Source: an uncultured Oscillospiraceae bacterium (lineage in GTDB: Bacteria; Bacillota; Clostridia; Oscillospirales; Oscillospiraceae). From it: DNA of 64,000 bases. Below, piece after piece: positions 18,104-25,995 of the stretch; positions within the stretch are counted from its first letter, which is position 1; the number at the start of each line of letters is the position of its first letter. The notes below the pieces were generated by a model. That model searched no databases. It worked only from the letters and a program-made list of their open reading frames with translations, and was not told the DNA's origin. Position numbers and translations under genes: made by a program. Location: assembly GCA_934591705.1 (NCBI GenBank), contig CAKTPM010000005.1, positions 1-64,000 on the forward strand. The letters are read 5' to 3'.

Positions 18104-19265
18104 GGACATCACTTCCTTTTTTCTTTCTCACGGCAAGCACGCCGCAGGTCCCTGCCGCCAGCAGGACGGCGGGGAGGATATAGACAGCCGCTCCGGGCCT
18201 TTTATCGGCGGCCGGGACCGCCTCCGCCGCTTGCTGCGTCCACTGGGGCGGCTTGGCGGCGTCCTTCATCTGAAAAAAACTGTCTTCACCGATCCGGAGG
18301 CGCCGCAGGGCCTCCAGGGCCTGCATCGCCTGCTCCGTGGCCATGGGGTCGGCGGTGTCGGTATGGGCAAAGCTGCCGTCCTCCGTGCGGAAGCGCAGCA
18401 GCGCCGCTACCGGGTCGCCGCCGGGCTTTATAAATCGTGCCTCCCGCTCCGGGTCAAGACCCAGGGCGCAAAGCGCCAGGATCACCTGGGCACTGCTCTC
18501 GGCGCTCTCCGCCCCCCAGGAGCTGAAGCCGCCGTTTTCCAGCTGCAGCGCTGAGAGGGCCGTCAAACCTCGGTCGATGGCCTCCCCATACTGATCGGCA
18601 TAGGGGGCCAGGGCCTGCAGGGCCATGGCGGTGATGTCCGCGTCCGCCGGGCCGCCATCCAGGGAAAAGCCGCCGTCCGCCGCCTGGGCGGCGAGGATGG
18701 CCCCGAGCATATCCTCCCGGGTATAGACCGCACTCTCCCCGGCGGCATAGCCGCCGGAATCCACAGTCAAAAGGGCGTATATCCAGCCATTGAGTCCCTG
18801 GGCGCCGGGGCCGCCCTCCACCACGCAGTTATAGCAGCCGTCGGCAATAAGGTCGATGGGAGTGCCGTCGGAGTGCGTGCCGAAGGCGGATGCATCCCCG
18901 CCCAGGGCCGTGACAGCCAGGGCGATGCGGTGCCACTCCGTGGCCTTATAAAGGGAAAGACCTTCCCCGGCATAAGCGCTCTCCACATAGCGCCGCAGAG
19001 CCACCAGATAGGTATCATAATCCTCGGGGATGCCGCTGCGGGCCATGGCGATAGCAAACCAATCCGCCACTGCCGAGTCCCCTGCCGGCAGGACCTCCTG
19101 CCGGGAGAGGAGGGCGCCGCCCTGGGCGTACCGGGCGCGCTGCGCCTCCGCCGCCTGCAGGATCAGTGCCGCGGGGTCCTCCTGCGGCGCCGCCCCCCGG
19201 GCCGATCCCGGCATAAGGCAGGCACACAGAAGCAGCAGCGCCAGCACTTTCAGATATTTTTTCAT
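18096..19265 (-). CDS. Membrane-anchored alpha/alpha-toroid protein (prenyltransferase/intrinsic-factor N-domain-like)
   Basis: 389 residues from ATG 19265, overlapping the stop of the upstream DUF4430 gene (ATGA). Signal peptide about 1-24. Residues about 30-330 carry repeated helical motifs of the terpenoid-cyclase/prenyltransferase toroid: ILAAQAADGGFSLDGGPADAD, ALSALQLENGGFSSWG and AALLRFRTEDGSFAHTD. A C-terminal transmembrane helix (AAVYILPAVLLAAGTCGVLAV) followed by RKKK gives a membrane anchor with the toroid outside. In intrinsic factor and transcobalamin the N-terminal alpha6-alpha6 barrel of this fold is joined to a DUF4430-like beta domain; here the two halves are separate adjacent genes. 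Other uses of the toroid fold are possible, so cobalamin binding remains an inference. Confidence 0.85.
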   Translation of the reverse strand: MKKYLKVLALLLLCACLMPGSARGAAPQEDPAALILQAAEAQRARYAQGGALLSRQEVLPAGDSAVADWFAIAMARSGIPEDYDTYLVALRRYVESAYAGEGLSLYKATEWHRIALAVTALGGDASAFGTHSDGTPIDLIADGCYNCVVEGGPGAQGLNGWIYALLTVDSGGYAAGESAVYTREDMLGAILAAQAADGGFSLDGGPADADITAMALQALAPYADQYGEAIDRGLTALSALQLENGGFSSWGAESAESSAQVILALCALGLDPEREARFIKPGGDPVAALLRFRTEDGSFAHTDTADPMATEQAMQALEALRRLRIGEDSFFQMKDAAKPPQWTQQAAEAVPAADKRPGAAVYILPAVLLAAGTCGVLAVRKKKGSDVHE

Positions 19266-21244
19266 GTTTCCTCTTCCTCCTCCCGGCCGCAAATGGTACA
19301 CCTTCCGTCCGCATAGGTATGCTCTCCGGTCTTCGGCAGCACATCCGTCACGGTGCCGGAGACCGCCGTACCGTCGATGGTGCCGGCGGCCCGGTAGATG
19401 ATGCAGCCGTCCTGTCCGCAGGTGGGCTCCCGGCGGTCGATGACCTCCAGGGTGCATGGGATGCTCCGGTGAGCGGCGCATCGGGTGCAGGTGAACTCCG
19501 CGGTGCAGCTCTCTGCGCTCTCCCGCTGCACCGGGCCCATCTTGTAATCGTGGCCCAGGGCCGGGATGCTCCGGGTACTTATCTCGCCGCATTCCGTGCA
19601 GGTGAGGGTCATTTCCCCGGGCGCCTCGCAGGTGGGCGCCGCCGCGACCGTCTCCGCCCAGGTGTGGACATGGGCCTCCTGCGCCTGGCCGCAGACCGCG
19701 CATTTTCCGTTTTCAAAAACATGCTGCGGCGTATAGGTGCCCCCCAGCCATGTGCCGCAGTAGAAGGGTAAGGTCCCCCGATTGCCGGCGGCCGCCGCGC
19801 CGCCGATATCCTTTCCGTAGGCCAGGGTGAACACCAAGCTCAGCACATCGCCGTCATCCAGGTAGACATTGCTCAAGCTCTGGCCGGGATAATAGCCGTT
19901 GACGGAGAACATCCAGCCGGAGCCCACGGTGTAGTCAAATTCCCCCAAGGAGTCCTTATAGGCGGCCGGGCGCTTGATCTCCCAGCCGTCCAGGGTTAGG
20001 AGATTTTTAAGCTCCGCGGGGATCTGCGCATCGGCAAAGGCGCCGCCTCCGCTGATACGCTGCAGATAATAGCCCACCTCTTTTGTGCCCTTGGCGGAAA
20101 CGGTAAAGCCCATATCCTCCAAAAAGCGCGCCGCCAGATAGGAGGCCGCCTCCCCCTGGCGCACATCGTAGGTCTCGCTGTCCACGATCCCCATGCCCAG
20201 GGTGGTGAGATCCAGCCGCAGCGTGGCCGCGCCGATCACCTGACCCTCCTCGGAAAAGAGGTAGTCGATGGTGTATTTTTTATAGGAGGAGCTGCCGTTA
20301 TCGTCCCAGGCGATGACCTCCACGGTGTGGCGGATGCTGTCCCCCACCGTGCCCGGCTTCAGATAGAGCGGATACTCCACCGTGCTGCCGCCGGTATACT
20401 GGGTGATCTCCACACCGTCCAGCAGCACCCGCAGGTGATTGTGATAGATGGCGCCCCGGCTGTTATAGGCGGTGACCTGCAGGGTGAAGTTCTTGTTTCT
20501 TACGGTGTTGCCCTCGTCCCGCAGATTGGTGACGATGGTGGGGGGGTCCTCTCCCACCTGGGCATTGTCGCCATCCGCCATGGGGGCCTGGTAATGCACG
20601 GTCTTTGTAACAGTCTGCAGGAGCGTGCCGTCCTGATAGACCAGCAGGGTGAAAACATTCTTCCCCTGCTGCAGGGCGGCGGAAAACCGCCCGCCGGCGC
20701 TGCCGCTGAGCCGCCGACCCTCTAAGAGGACCCGGACAGAGGCGCCCTTCTCCGCATTTTGCAGGTAGGCATAAAACTGCAGCTTTCCCTCCGGCAGCTC
20801 ACCGTAGGGGATGGTCCTGTTCTTAAGATCCGTCACCAGCTGCATCCGGGGCTTCTCGGTGTCGGTCTTATCCTTGTCGGCGGGGGAGCCCTCCTGCTCC
20901 TTCTTCTCCTCGCCCCCGGCGCCGCCGCCGGGCTGCTGGGTCTCGGTCTGCTGCTCCTTGGGCTCCGGCTTATCCTGGGGCTGCTGGGACTCCCCCTCCC
21001 GGTTTTCCTCCGGGGCCTGGGTCTCCTCCGGTGCCGCGGCGTCATACCGAAGGGGCACCGGCCGCAGGTTCACGCCGCGAAAGGCCCGATCCGCCGGGGC
21101 GGCGGGCGGCGTATGGGCAGCACCTCGCAGCAGCAGCGCTGCCGCCGCCAAAAGCGCGGCCAAGAGCACCAGCCCGGATAGCCGGAGTATATACGGTTTT
21201 TTATTTCTGCGATCGATCTTCATTCCCATTCCGGCCTTTTTCAT
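19262..21244 (-). CDS. Membrane-anchored DUF4430 protein with Cys-rich tail
   Basis: Up to 660 residues; a second start at 21223 (Met8) is possible because neither has an ideal ribosome site. One N-terminal transmembrane helix (about 22-42) is followed by a long Pro/Glu/Gln/Lys linker (about 70-135), two Ig-like domains (about 135-340), and a DUF4430 domain at about 345-480 (SGWMFSVNGYYPGQSLSNVYL, DDGDVLSLVFT). The C-terminal 170 residues hold repeated CxxC pairs (CAVCGQ, CTECGE, CTRCAA, CTICGR) in HxHTWAE-type modules that recall zinc-ribbon-like surface repeats. First gene after the upstream cobalamin riboswitch. Probably displayed outside the membrane through its N-terminal anchor. Confidence 0.86.
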   Translation of the reverse strand: MKKAGMGMKIDRRNKKPYILRLSGLVLLAALLAAAALLLRGAAHTPPAAPADRAFRGVNLRPVPLRYDAAAPEETQAPEENREGESQQPQDKPEPKEQQTETQQPGGGAGGEEKKEQEGSPADKDKTDTEKPRMQLVTDLKNRTIPYGELPEGKLQFYAYLQNAEKGASVRVLLEGRRLSGSAGGRFSAALQQGKNVFTLLVYQDGTLLQTVTKTVHYQAPMADGDNAQVGEDPPTIVTNLRDEGNTVRNKNFTLQVTAYNSRGAIYHNHLRVLLDGVEITQYTGGSTVEYPLYLKPGTVGDSIRHTVEVIAWDDNGSSSYKKYTIDYLFSEEGQVIGAATLRLDLTTLGMGIVDSETYDVRQGEAASYLAARFLEDMGFTVSAKGTKEVGYYLQRISGGGAFADAQIPAELKNLLTLDGWEIKRPAAYKDSLGEFDYTVGSGWMFSVNGYYPGQSLSNVYLDDGDVLSLVFTLAYGKDIGGAAAAGNRGTLPFYCGTWLGGTYTPQHVFENGKCAVCGQAQEAHVHTWAETVAAAPTCEAPGEMTLTCTECGEISTRSIPALGHDYKMGPVQRESAESCTAEFTCTRCAAHRSIPCTLEVIDRREPTCGQDGCIIYRAAGTIDGTAVSGTVTDVLPKTGEHTYADGRCTICGREEEEET

Positions 21245-21282
21245 CCAGTTTCTTATGTCCGGTGCTGTCTTCTGTAAAAAAG

Positions 21283-21375
21283 AACGCCGCCTTGCAAGGC
21301 AGGGCGGGCGTGCCGATCATCCTCCGAAGAAATGAGGTCGGGCGGAAGCGGCACGGCTTCATGCCGCTTCCGCCC
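21283..21375 (-). other. Two further hairpins in the leader before the DUF4430 gene
   Basis: A 14-bp perfect stem (21340-21353 with 21362-21375, GGGCGGAAGCGGCA) lacks a U-run. A second, less regular GC hairpin near 21283-21306 is followed on the minus strand by a run of six U, which could make it a terminator. Both lie between the canonical terminators and the start of the gene at 21244. Confidence 0.6.
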
Positions 21376-21448
21376 TATGGAAAAGCTGACGGCCCTGCGT
21401 CGACCGTCCTGGCTTAGCAAAGGGGATGCAGCGCATCGTTTCACCTGA

Positions 21449-21520
21449 CGAAAAAGGCCGACTGTCCAAGGACAGCCGGCACCTGACACATAAAAACGGC
21501 GCTGACGAATTCGCCAGCGC
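21449..21520 (-). terminator. Tandem intrinsic terminators downstream of the cobalamin riboswitch
   Basis: Two canonical terminators follow each other on the minus strand. The first has stem GGCGCTGACGA/TCGCCAGCGC (21498-21520) and ends in GTTTTT. The second has stem GCCGGCTGTCC/GGACAGTCGGC (21456-21480) and ends in CTTTTT. They sit about 100 bases after the aptamer and should stop nearly all transcription when the switch is ligand-bound. Confidence 0.85.
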
Positions 21521-21599
21521 ACACATCTCTTTTCGTCACAACGATGAAGCGCCGCTGTAAACAAGCTCTCGACCGTGCAATTCTACTGCCCTCGCGCCA

Positions 21600-21800
21600 T
21601 GAAACTCTCGTTTCTGCGTACATGACCTACCTTCTCAGAGCTTGCGCTCCAATGGCGGTATTACCCAGCGGCTCAAAGCCGTTTCGGTCACTTCCTTGCG
21701 CTCACAGTGCCGTCCGCAGTGGGTTTCGGTACCCATATTCCTTTTAGACTGCTGCCTGATGAGGTGTCATCTTTGCGGCAAACAGTCACACGGCGTCACA
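21600..21800 (-). promoter_or_regulatory. Cobalamin riboswitch controlling the surface B12 operon
   Basis: On the minus strand the aptamer core reads AAAGGAATATGGGTACCGAA, CCC, ACTGCGGACGGCACTGTGAG, then GCCGCTGGGTAATACC and TCTGAGAAGGTAGG, matching the conserved cobalamin-box order (GGTG-CCC hairpin, GGCACTGTGA box, GCC-CTGG, GAAGG). It lies about 50 bases downstream of a sigmaA promoter and upstream of tandem terminators, so B12 should switch off the operon that begins at 21244. Confidence 0.9.
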
Positions 21801-21852
21801 GAACTTTTTCGATATTCTATTGGGTGCAGAGCTCCCCTCCACACCATGAAAA

Positions 21853-21881
21853 ACTATACACCAAATCCCGTGGTATGTCAA
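21853..21881 (-). promoter_or_regulatory. SigmaA promoter of the riboswitch-controlled operon
   Basis: Perfect -35 TTGACA (21876-21881), 17-base spacer, -10 TATAGT (21853-21858). Only 22 bases separate it from the stop of the cobC-like gene, so read-through from the cob operon may also feed the riboswitch leader. Confidence 0.9.
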
Positions 21882-21903
21882 GGGAGCTCCGCAAATATTC
21901 TCC

Positions 21904-22461
21904 TTATTCCGGGATGGGCGCATAGCCCACCGGCCGGCCCTCCTCGAAGGTCACGGTGTAGCCCGTGCCGGGCTTCCGGGGATAGGTAAAGCGGTCGCCG
22001 CCGAACCACTGCATCATCAGGTTGGCGATGACCCCGCCGTGGATGACGCATACGGCGTCCCCCTCCCCTGCCAGCACCTGGGCGATGGCGGCCATGTTCC
22101 GGGCCACCACCTCCGGCACGCACTCGCCGCCGGGACAGGGAAGGTGCTCGGGATCCTGGATCCACTGCAAAAAGGCCGGGTCGTCCTTCAGTTCTTCATA
22201 GGAATGCATCTCAAAGATGCCGAAGTCCATCTCCTGAAGGCCGGGGAGCCGGGTATGGGGCAGCTCCCCATAGATGGCCCGGAAGGTCTGCTCCGTGCGC
22301 AGAAGGCCGCTGGTATAGTAGCGCGGGGCGGTGGGGAAATCCGCCGCCCGGGCGTGGAGCTCCGCCAGAGCGTCCTCTAAGGCCGGTATATCGGCCACGC
22401 CATAGTAAAGGTCGTGTAGACTGCCCTCCGTCTGCGCATGGCGCAGGATGGTCAATTTCAT
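21904..22461 (-). CDS. cobC: Histidine phosphatase family protein, probable alpha-ribazole phosphatase
   Basis: 185 residues from ATG 22461, which overlaps the stop of the short cobU-like gene (ATGA). The phospho-acceptor motif LRHAQTEG is at residues 5-12, and a second active-site histidine lies in VCVIHGGVIANLMM. As the last gene of a cobT-cobU-cobS operon it most likely removes the phosphate from alpha-ribazole-5-phosphate or adenosylcobalamin-5-phosphate in nucleotide-loop assembly. The family also contains phosphoglycerate-mutase-like enzymes of other specificity, so the assignment rests on context. Confidence 0.82.
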   Translation of the reverse strand: MKLTILRHAQTEGSLHDLYYGVADIPALEDALAELHARAADFPTAPRYYTSGLLRTEQTFRAIYGELPHTRLPGLQEMDFGIFEMHSYEELKDDPAFLQWIQDPEHLPCPGGECVPEVVARNMAAIAQVLAGEGDAVCVIHGGVIANLMMQWFGGDRFTYPRKPGTGYTVTFEEGRPVGYAPIPE

Positions 22462-22808
22462 TTCAAAATCTCCTCCAGTCCGCAAAGAATACGCACCACC
22501 CGGCGGCTGCGGCGGGCCAGGGTCTGCAAAAAGGTGCCGTGGGCCTCCCGCCAGGACCGCTCAGCGGCATCCATCGGCACGATGCCGCCGCCCACCTCCC
22601 GGGAGACCACAACGGCCTCCTCGAAAAGCGGCAGATACCGCTCTAAGTCCGCCTCCCGGCGGCTGAGGGCCTCCAGGTGAAGGTAGCACCGCCTGCCGGG
22701 CACCGGGTCCTCCCGGGCCAGGTCGCAGATGTCCTCCGGCCGCAGGTCGTAGGTTTTTACCGCATAGGCACACTTTCCCTGAAAGGCGCCGCCAATGATC
22801 AAGATCAT
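22458..22808 (-). CDS. Short CobU-like P-loop protein
   Basis: 116 residues, much shorter than CobU (about 180). It opens with a Walker-A-like GGAFQGKCAYA in which the usual GxxGKS serine is replaced by cysteine. The C-terminal half (VVVSREVGGGIVPMDAAERSW, then a helix ending GLEEILK) matches the CobU region around VSNEVGxGIVP. The central part carrying the RH motif seems missing. It may be a partner or a specialised relative of the full-length cobU two genes upstream rather than an independent kinase/guanylyltransferase. Four bases separate its start from the cobS stop. Confidence 0.8.
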   Translation of the reverse strand: MILIIGGAFQGKCAYAVKTYDLRPEDICDLAREDPVPGRRCYLHLEALSRREADLERYLPLFEEAVVVSREVGGGIVPMDAAERSWREAHGTFLQTLARRSRRVVRILCGLEEILK

Positions 22809-22812
22809 ACTC

Positions 22813-23538
22813 TCACCTCACACATACCGCCACTAACGCCCCGGCCAGCTCTCCCAGGGTCAGGGCAAAGCCGGAGACATCACCGGACATTCCCCCCAGC
22901 TGGCGGCCGGCCCACAGAACACAAAGCCAATATACCGCTGCCGCCGCGAGGGCCGCGAAGCTGTGCCACAGAAAAAGCGGCAGCACAGCGGCCAGCGCCA
23001 GCAGCAGGGCGCTCCACACCACCGGCGCCGGCTTATGGGCCAGGGCCGCATACTGGCTGGTGCCCATAGGCCGCAGGGTCTGCACCGCCAGGGCTGCCGC
23101 CCCACGGCTGGCCACCGGGATAAAAAGCAGGGCCCCCCAGGGTACCCAGGCGCCCAGGAAGGCGCTCCATTGGCACAGGGCCAGCAGCACCATGCCGATG
23201 ACGGCGAAGGCCCCGCAGCGGGAGTCCTTCAGGATGCGCTGGCGGGTCTCCAGATCCCGGCGGGAGAGCACCGCGTCGCACACATCCATGTAGCCGTCCA
23301 GGTGGAAAAAGCCCGTGACCAGCCAGGGGGCGGCGGCGCAGAGCACAGCCCCCAGAGCTGCCGGCAGAAAGCCGCTCAGCCAGGCGCACAGCACCCAGAA
23401 GCCCCCCACGACGGCCCCGATAAAGGGCAGGGCGCAGAGCATCTGCCCCCGGGCCGCCTCATCCCAACGCTTATAGGGACAGGGCACCGCCAGAAACATG
23501 CCCCAGGCCATGAAAAAGCCCGTTATGCATTTTTTCAC
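22813..23538 (-). CDS. cobS: Adenosylcobinamide-GDP ribazoletransferase
   Basis: 241 residues from a GTG at 23538 that overlaps the cobU stop (GTGA) and has AAGGGGAG eight bases upstream; longer GTG starts up to 23559 exist. A polytopic membrane protein with about six hydrophobic segments. The CobS metal-binding motif is HLDGYMDVCDAVLSRR (D-G-x-x-D-x-x-D-A) followed by LKDSRCGAF. It joins activated cobinamide to alpha-ribazole phosphate, the final step of lower-ligand attachment. Confidence 0.95.
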   Translation of the reverse strand: MKKCITGFFMAWGMFLAVPCPYKRWDEAARGQMLCALPFIGAVVGGFWVLCAWLSGFLPAALGAVLCAAAPWLVTGFFHLDGYMDVCDAVLSRRDLETRQRILKDSRCGAFAVIGMVLLALCQWSAFLGAWVPWGALLFIPVASRGAAALAVQTLRPMGTSQYAALAHKPAPVVWSALLLALAAVLPLFLWHSFAALAAAAVYWLCVLWAGRQLGGMSGDVSGFALTLGELAGALVAVCVR

Positions 23539-24068
23539 AAGGGCCACTCCCCTTTCCACAGATGCGGCAGACCTCCGGACATTTCGCAGACCGCATCGAA
23601 TTCCGCCGCCAGCCGCCGGGCGATGGCCGCCAGGCCCCGGACATAGACCTCCGTCCAGTCCTCGTATATCTCGCCGCCGCGGAAAATATCATCGCACACC
23701 GCCACAAAGTGCCGCACATGGCGGCTGACGGTCAAAAGCTCCTCCGCCACGATGTCCGGGGCGTTTTCTGCAAACTCCGCGCCGAACATCCGCTCGGAGA
23801 GCGCCGCCGTGACGCTGTCAAAGAGCACGCAGCCCGCCGCCTCCACCTGCTCCAGGGCCCCGGGGAGATCCCGGGGGCGCTCCACGGTGGCAAAGCCCCA
23901 GCCGTCCCGGTCGGCGATGTGCCGGGCGATGCGGGCGCGATCCTCCTCGTCACGGGGGGTCATGGTGGCCCAGTAATAAAGGGGGCCATCTCCGCCCAGG
24001 GCCCGGCACAGGTGCTGGGCCGCGGTGCTCTTTCCGCTTTTGCTGCCGCCTAACAATAAAACTCTCAT
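23535..24068 (-). CDS. cobU: Adenosylcobinamide kinase / adenosylcobinamide-phosphate guanylyltransferase
   Basis: 177 residues. Walker A is GGSKSGKS at residues 7-14; YYWATMTPRDEEDRARIARH carries the ATM and RIxxH motifs of CobU. The C-terminal part differs from typical CobU, lacking the VSNEVGxGIVP stretch, which is instead present in the short CobU-like protein two genes downstream. The two together may cover the functions of one enzyme. Start overlaps the cobT stop (ATGA). Confidence 0.88.
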   Translation of the reverse strand: MRVLLLGGSKSGKSTAAQHLCRALGGDGPLYYWATMTPRDEEDRARIARHIADRDGWGFATVERPRDLPGALEQVEAAGCVLFDSVTAALSERMFGAEFAENAPDIVAEELLTVSRHVRHFVAVCDDIFRGGEIYEDWTEVYVRGLAAIARRLAAEFDAVCEMSGGLPHLWKGEWPL

Positions 24069-25168
24069 GTTTTTTCCACCGTAAAGCTGTCGTGGGCCCG
24101 TATCTCGTCCAGATAGCCGTCCTCAATGGACGCCTGGGCGAAGGTGGCCATGCCGGCGGTCATGGCACAGGCCGCCTGCAGGATGCGGAACAGCAGCACG
24201 CAGCCGCTGCCCTCCCCCAGGCGCATATCCATGTCCAGACATGGTGTTAAGCCCAATTCCTTTACAGCGATCTGATAGCCCACCTCATAGGAGCTATGGG
24301 AGAGGAAAAGGGCGTCCTTCACCGCGCCGCACAGGCGCACGGCGCACAGGGCCGCCACCACGGAGATAAGGCCATCGGCCACCGCCGGCAGGCGCAGCCG
24401 GGCGCAGCCCAGATAGGCACCCGTCATGGCGGCCAGGTCAAAGCCCCCCACCGCCGAGAGTACATCCGGTACATCCGCCGGATCGGGGCGGTGCAGGGCC
24501 AGGGCCTCCTCGATGACCTTCTTTTTCAGGGCAAAGCCGTCGTCCGTCAGGCCGCCGCCGCGCCCCGTGACCTCCCGGGCGCTGCGGCCCGTCAGGGCGG
24601 CCAGCACCGCCGAGGAGGTGGTGGTGTTGCCGATGCCCATCTCGCCGATGCCCAGAGCGTCCACGCCCGCACGCTTGGCCCGCTCCGCTGCCTGAATACC
24701 CACAGCCACGGCCTCCAGCACCTGCTGGCGGGTCATGGCCCGCTCCCGGCGGAGATTTTTCGTGCCCGGGGCGATGCGGCAATTCAGGATGTGCTCATAG
24801 GGCAGCGGCGTGGCCACGCCCACATCCACTACCTCCACCTGGTCGCCGAAGGCGGCGGCCATGGCGGACATCCCGGTCTTTCCCCGGGTCATGTTGATGC
24901 ACTGCTGGGCGGTGACGGTGATGGGGGCGCAGGACACCCCCTCGGCCACCACGCCGTTGTCCCCGGCGAACACCGCCACCCGGCAGTGCTCCACCCGGGG
25001 GCAAACCGCCCCGGTGAGCCCTGCCAGGCGCACGGCCATGTCCTCCAGCTTGCCCAAGCTTCCCGGGGGCTTGGCCAGCTCCGCCTGGCGCTTTCGTGCG
25101 GCGTCCATCACCCGGCGGTCCGCCGGGGCGATGGACGCGATATAGCTTTTCAGTTCCTGCTCTGTCAT
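24065..25168 (-). CDS. cobT: Nicotinate-nucleotide--dimethylbenzimidazole phosphoribosyltransferase
   Basis: 367 residues from ATG 25168 with an AAGGGG site; an in-frame extension to 25210 would overlap the previous gene and lacks one. Family motifs: LAKPPGSLGKLEDMA, FAGDNGVVAEGVS, GEMGIGNTTTSSAVLAALTG and the C-terminal LGEGSGCVLLFRILQAA, which carries the catalytic glutamate. It activates the lower-ligand base to its alpha-ribotide. The operon has no de novo corrin-ring genes in this window, which suits salvage or remodelling of imported corrinoids. Confidence 0.95.
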   Translation of the reverse strand: MTEQELKSYIASIAPADRRVMDAARKRQAELAKPPGSLGKLEDMAVRLAGLTGAVCPRVEHCRVAVFAGDNGVVAEGVSCAPITVTAQQCINMTRGKTGMSAMAAAFGDQVEVVDVGVATPLPYEHILNCRIAPGTKNLRRERAMTRQQVLEAVAVGIQAAERAKRAGVDALGIGEMGIGNTTTSSAVLAALTGRSAREVTGRGGGLTDDGFALKKKVIEEALALHRPDPADVPDVLSAVGGFDLAAMTGAYLGCARLRLPAVADGLISVVAALCAVRLCGAVKDALFLSHSSYEVGYQIAVKELGLTPCLDMDMRLGEGSGCVLLFRILQAACAMTAGMATFAQASIEDGYLDEIRAHDSFTVEKT

Positions 25169-25926
25169 AAATACCCCTTCTCCCTGAGCCAGTCCAGGGA
25201 GGGCCGGCAATTCATGTTTTCAATGGTAAAATCCGCCGCCGGGCACTGCTCCAAAAGTGTGTCCAGCACATGCTCCATGGGGATGCTTCCCTGCCCCAGA
25301 GGGGCGTGGAGATCCCAGTCGCCATCGTTGTTGTGGATGTGTACATGCCGCAGCCACGGGGCAAGCGGCGCGATCCACTCCCCGGGCGGCAGGGCACTGA
25401 CCCGGGTGTTGGCGTGGCCCACATCCCAGCAGCAGACCAGCCGGGGGTCATCCACCGCCTCCAGCACGGCCCGCAGCAGCCGGGGGTCTTCGTCCATGAC
25501 ATTCTCCAGGGCCAGGGTCATGTCCGCCGGCACCTCCCGGAGAAAATCCTGCCAAAAGAGCACCGACTGCTCTATGAACCATTCCGGGAAGTAGACCATG
25601 GGCACATAGCCGTCATGGATGACGATGTGCCGAATACCCAGATGCCGGGCCACGGCCATGGTCTCCCGGTAGCGGCGGCGGGCGGTCTTTCTCACCAGCG
25701 GATCGATGGCGCAGGGGTGGAGCTCTGCAAAGGGCGCGTGGAGCCACAGGCGGTTCTGTCCGGCGGTGTCCTTCTCCGCGGCGGCCAGGGTGGGGCCGTC
25801 CGCCAGCAGGGAGGCCTGACAAAAGGCCGTGACCTCAAAGCCCAAGCCCATTTCCCGGGCAATGCCCGCCGCCTGGCCGTCGATGCCGGAGAGGCACAGC
25901 TTATCCCCCAGGGCTTTTCGCTCCAT
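25165..25926 (-). CDS. Xylose isomerase-like TIM-barrel protein (sugar phosphate isomerase/epimerase family)
   Basis: 253 residues from ATG 25926, which has an excellent AAAGGAGG site; longer starts precede the promoter and are unlikely. Metal-binding barrel motifs include LWLHAPFAELHP, HIVIHDGYVP, LALENVMDEDP, CCWDVGHANT and HVHIHNND, typical of the AP-endonuclease-2/xylose-isomerase superfamily. It is the first gene of the cob operon and overlaps cobT (ATGA). Its substrate is unknown; context suggests a link to corrinoid or lower-ligand metabolism. Confidence 0.85.
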   Translation of the reverse strand: MERKALGDKLCLSGIDGQAAGIAREMGLGFEVTAFCQASLLADGPTLAAAEKDTAGQNRLWLHAPFAELHPCAIDPLVRKTARRRYRETMAVARHLGIRHIVIHDGYVPMVYFPEWFIEQSVLFWQDFLREVPADMTLALENVMDEDPRLLRAVLEAVDDPRLVCCWDVGHANTRVSALPPGEWIAPLAPWLRHVHIHNNDGDWDLHAPLGQGSIPMEHVLDTLLEQCPAADFTIENMNCRPSLDWLREKGYL

Positions 25927-25957
25927 ATCCCCGCCTCCTTTCGCCATTATCCCCGCT

Positions 25958-25986
25958 ATTATGCCATAGCTTTTCCCATTTGACAA
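25958..25986 (-). promoter_or_regulatory. SigmaA promoter of the cob operon
   Basis: -35 TTGTCA (25981-25986), 17-base spacer, -10 CATAAT (25958-25963), leaving a leader of only about 25 bases. There is no room for a riboswitch, so this operon appears not to be controlled by B12 in the same way as the surface operon. Confidence 0.75.
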
Positions 25987-25995
25987 TGGCAGATG

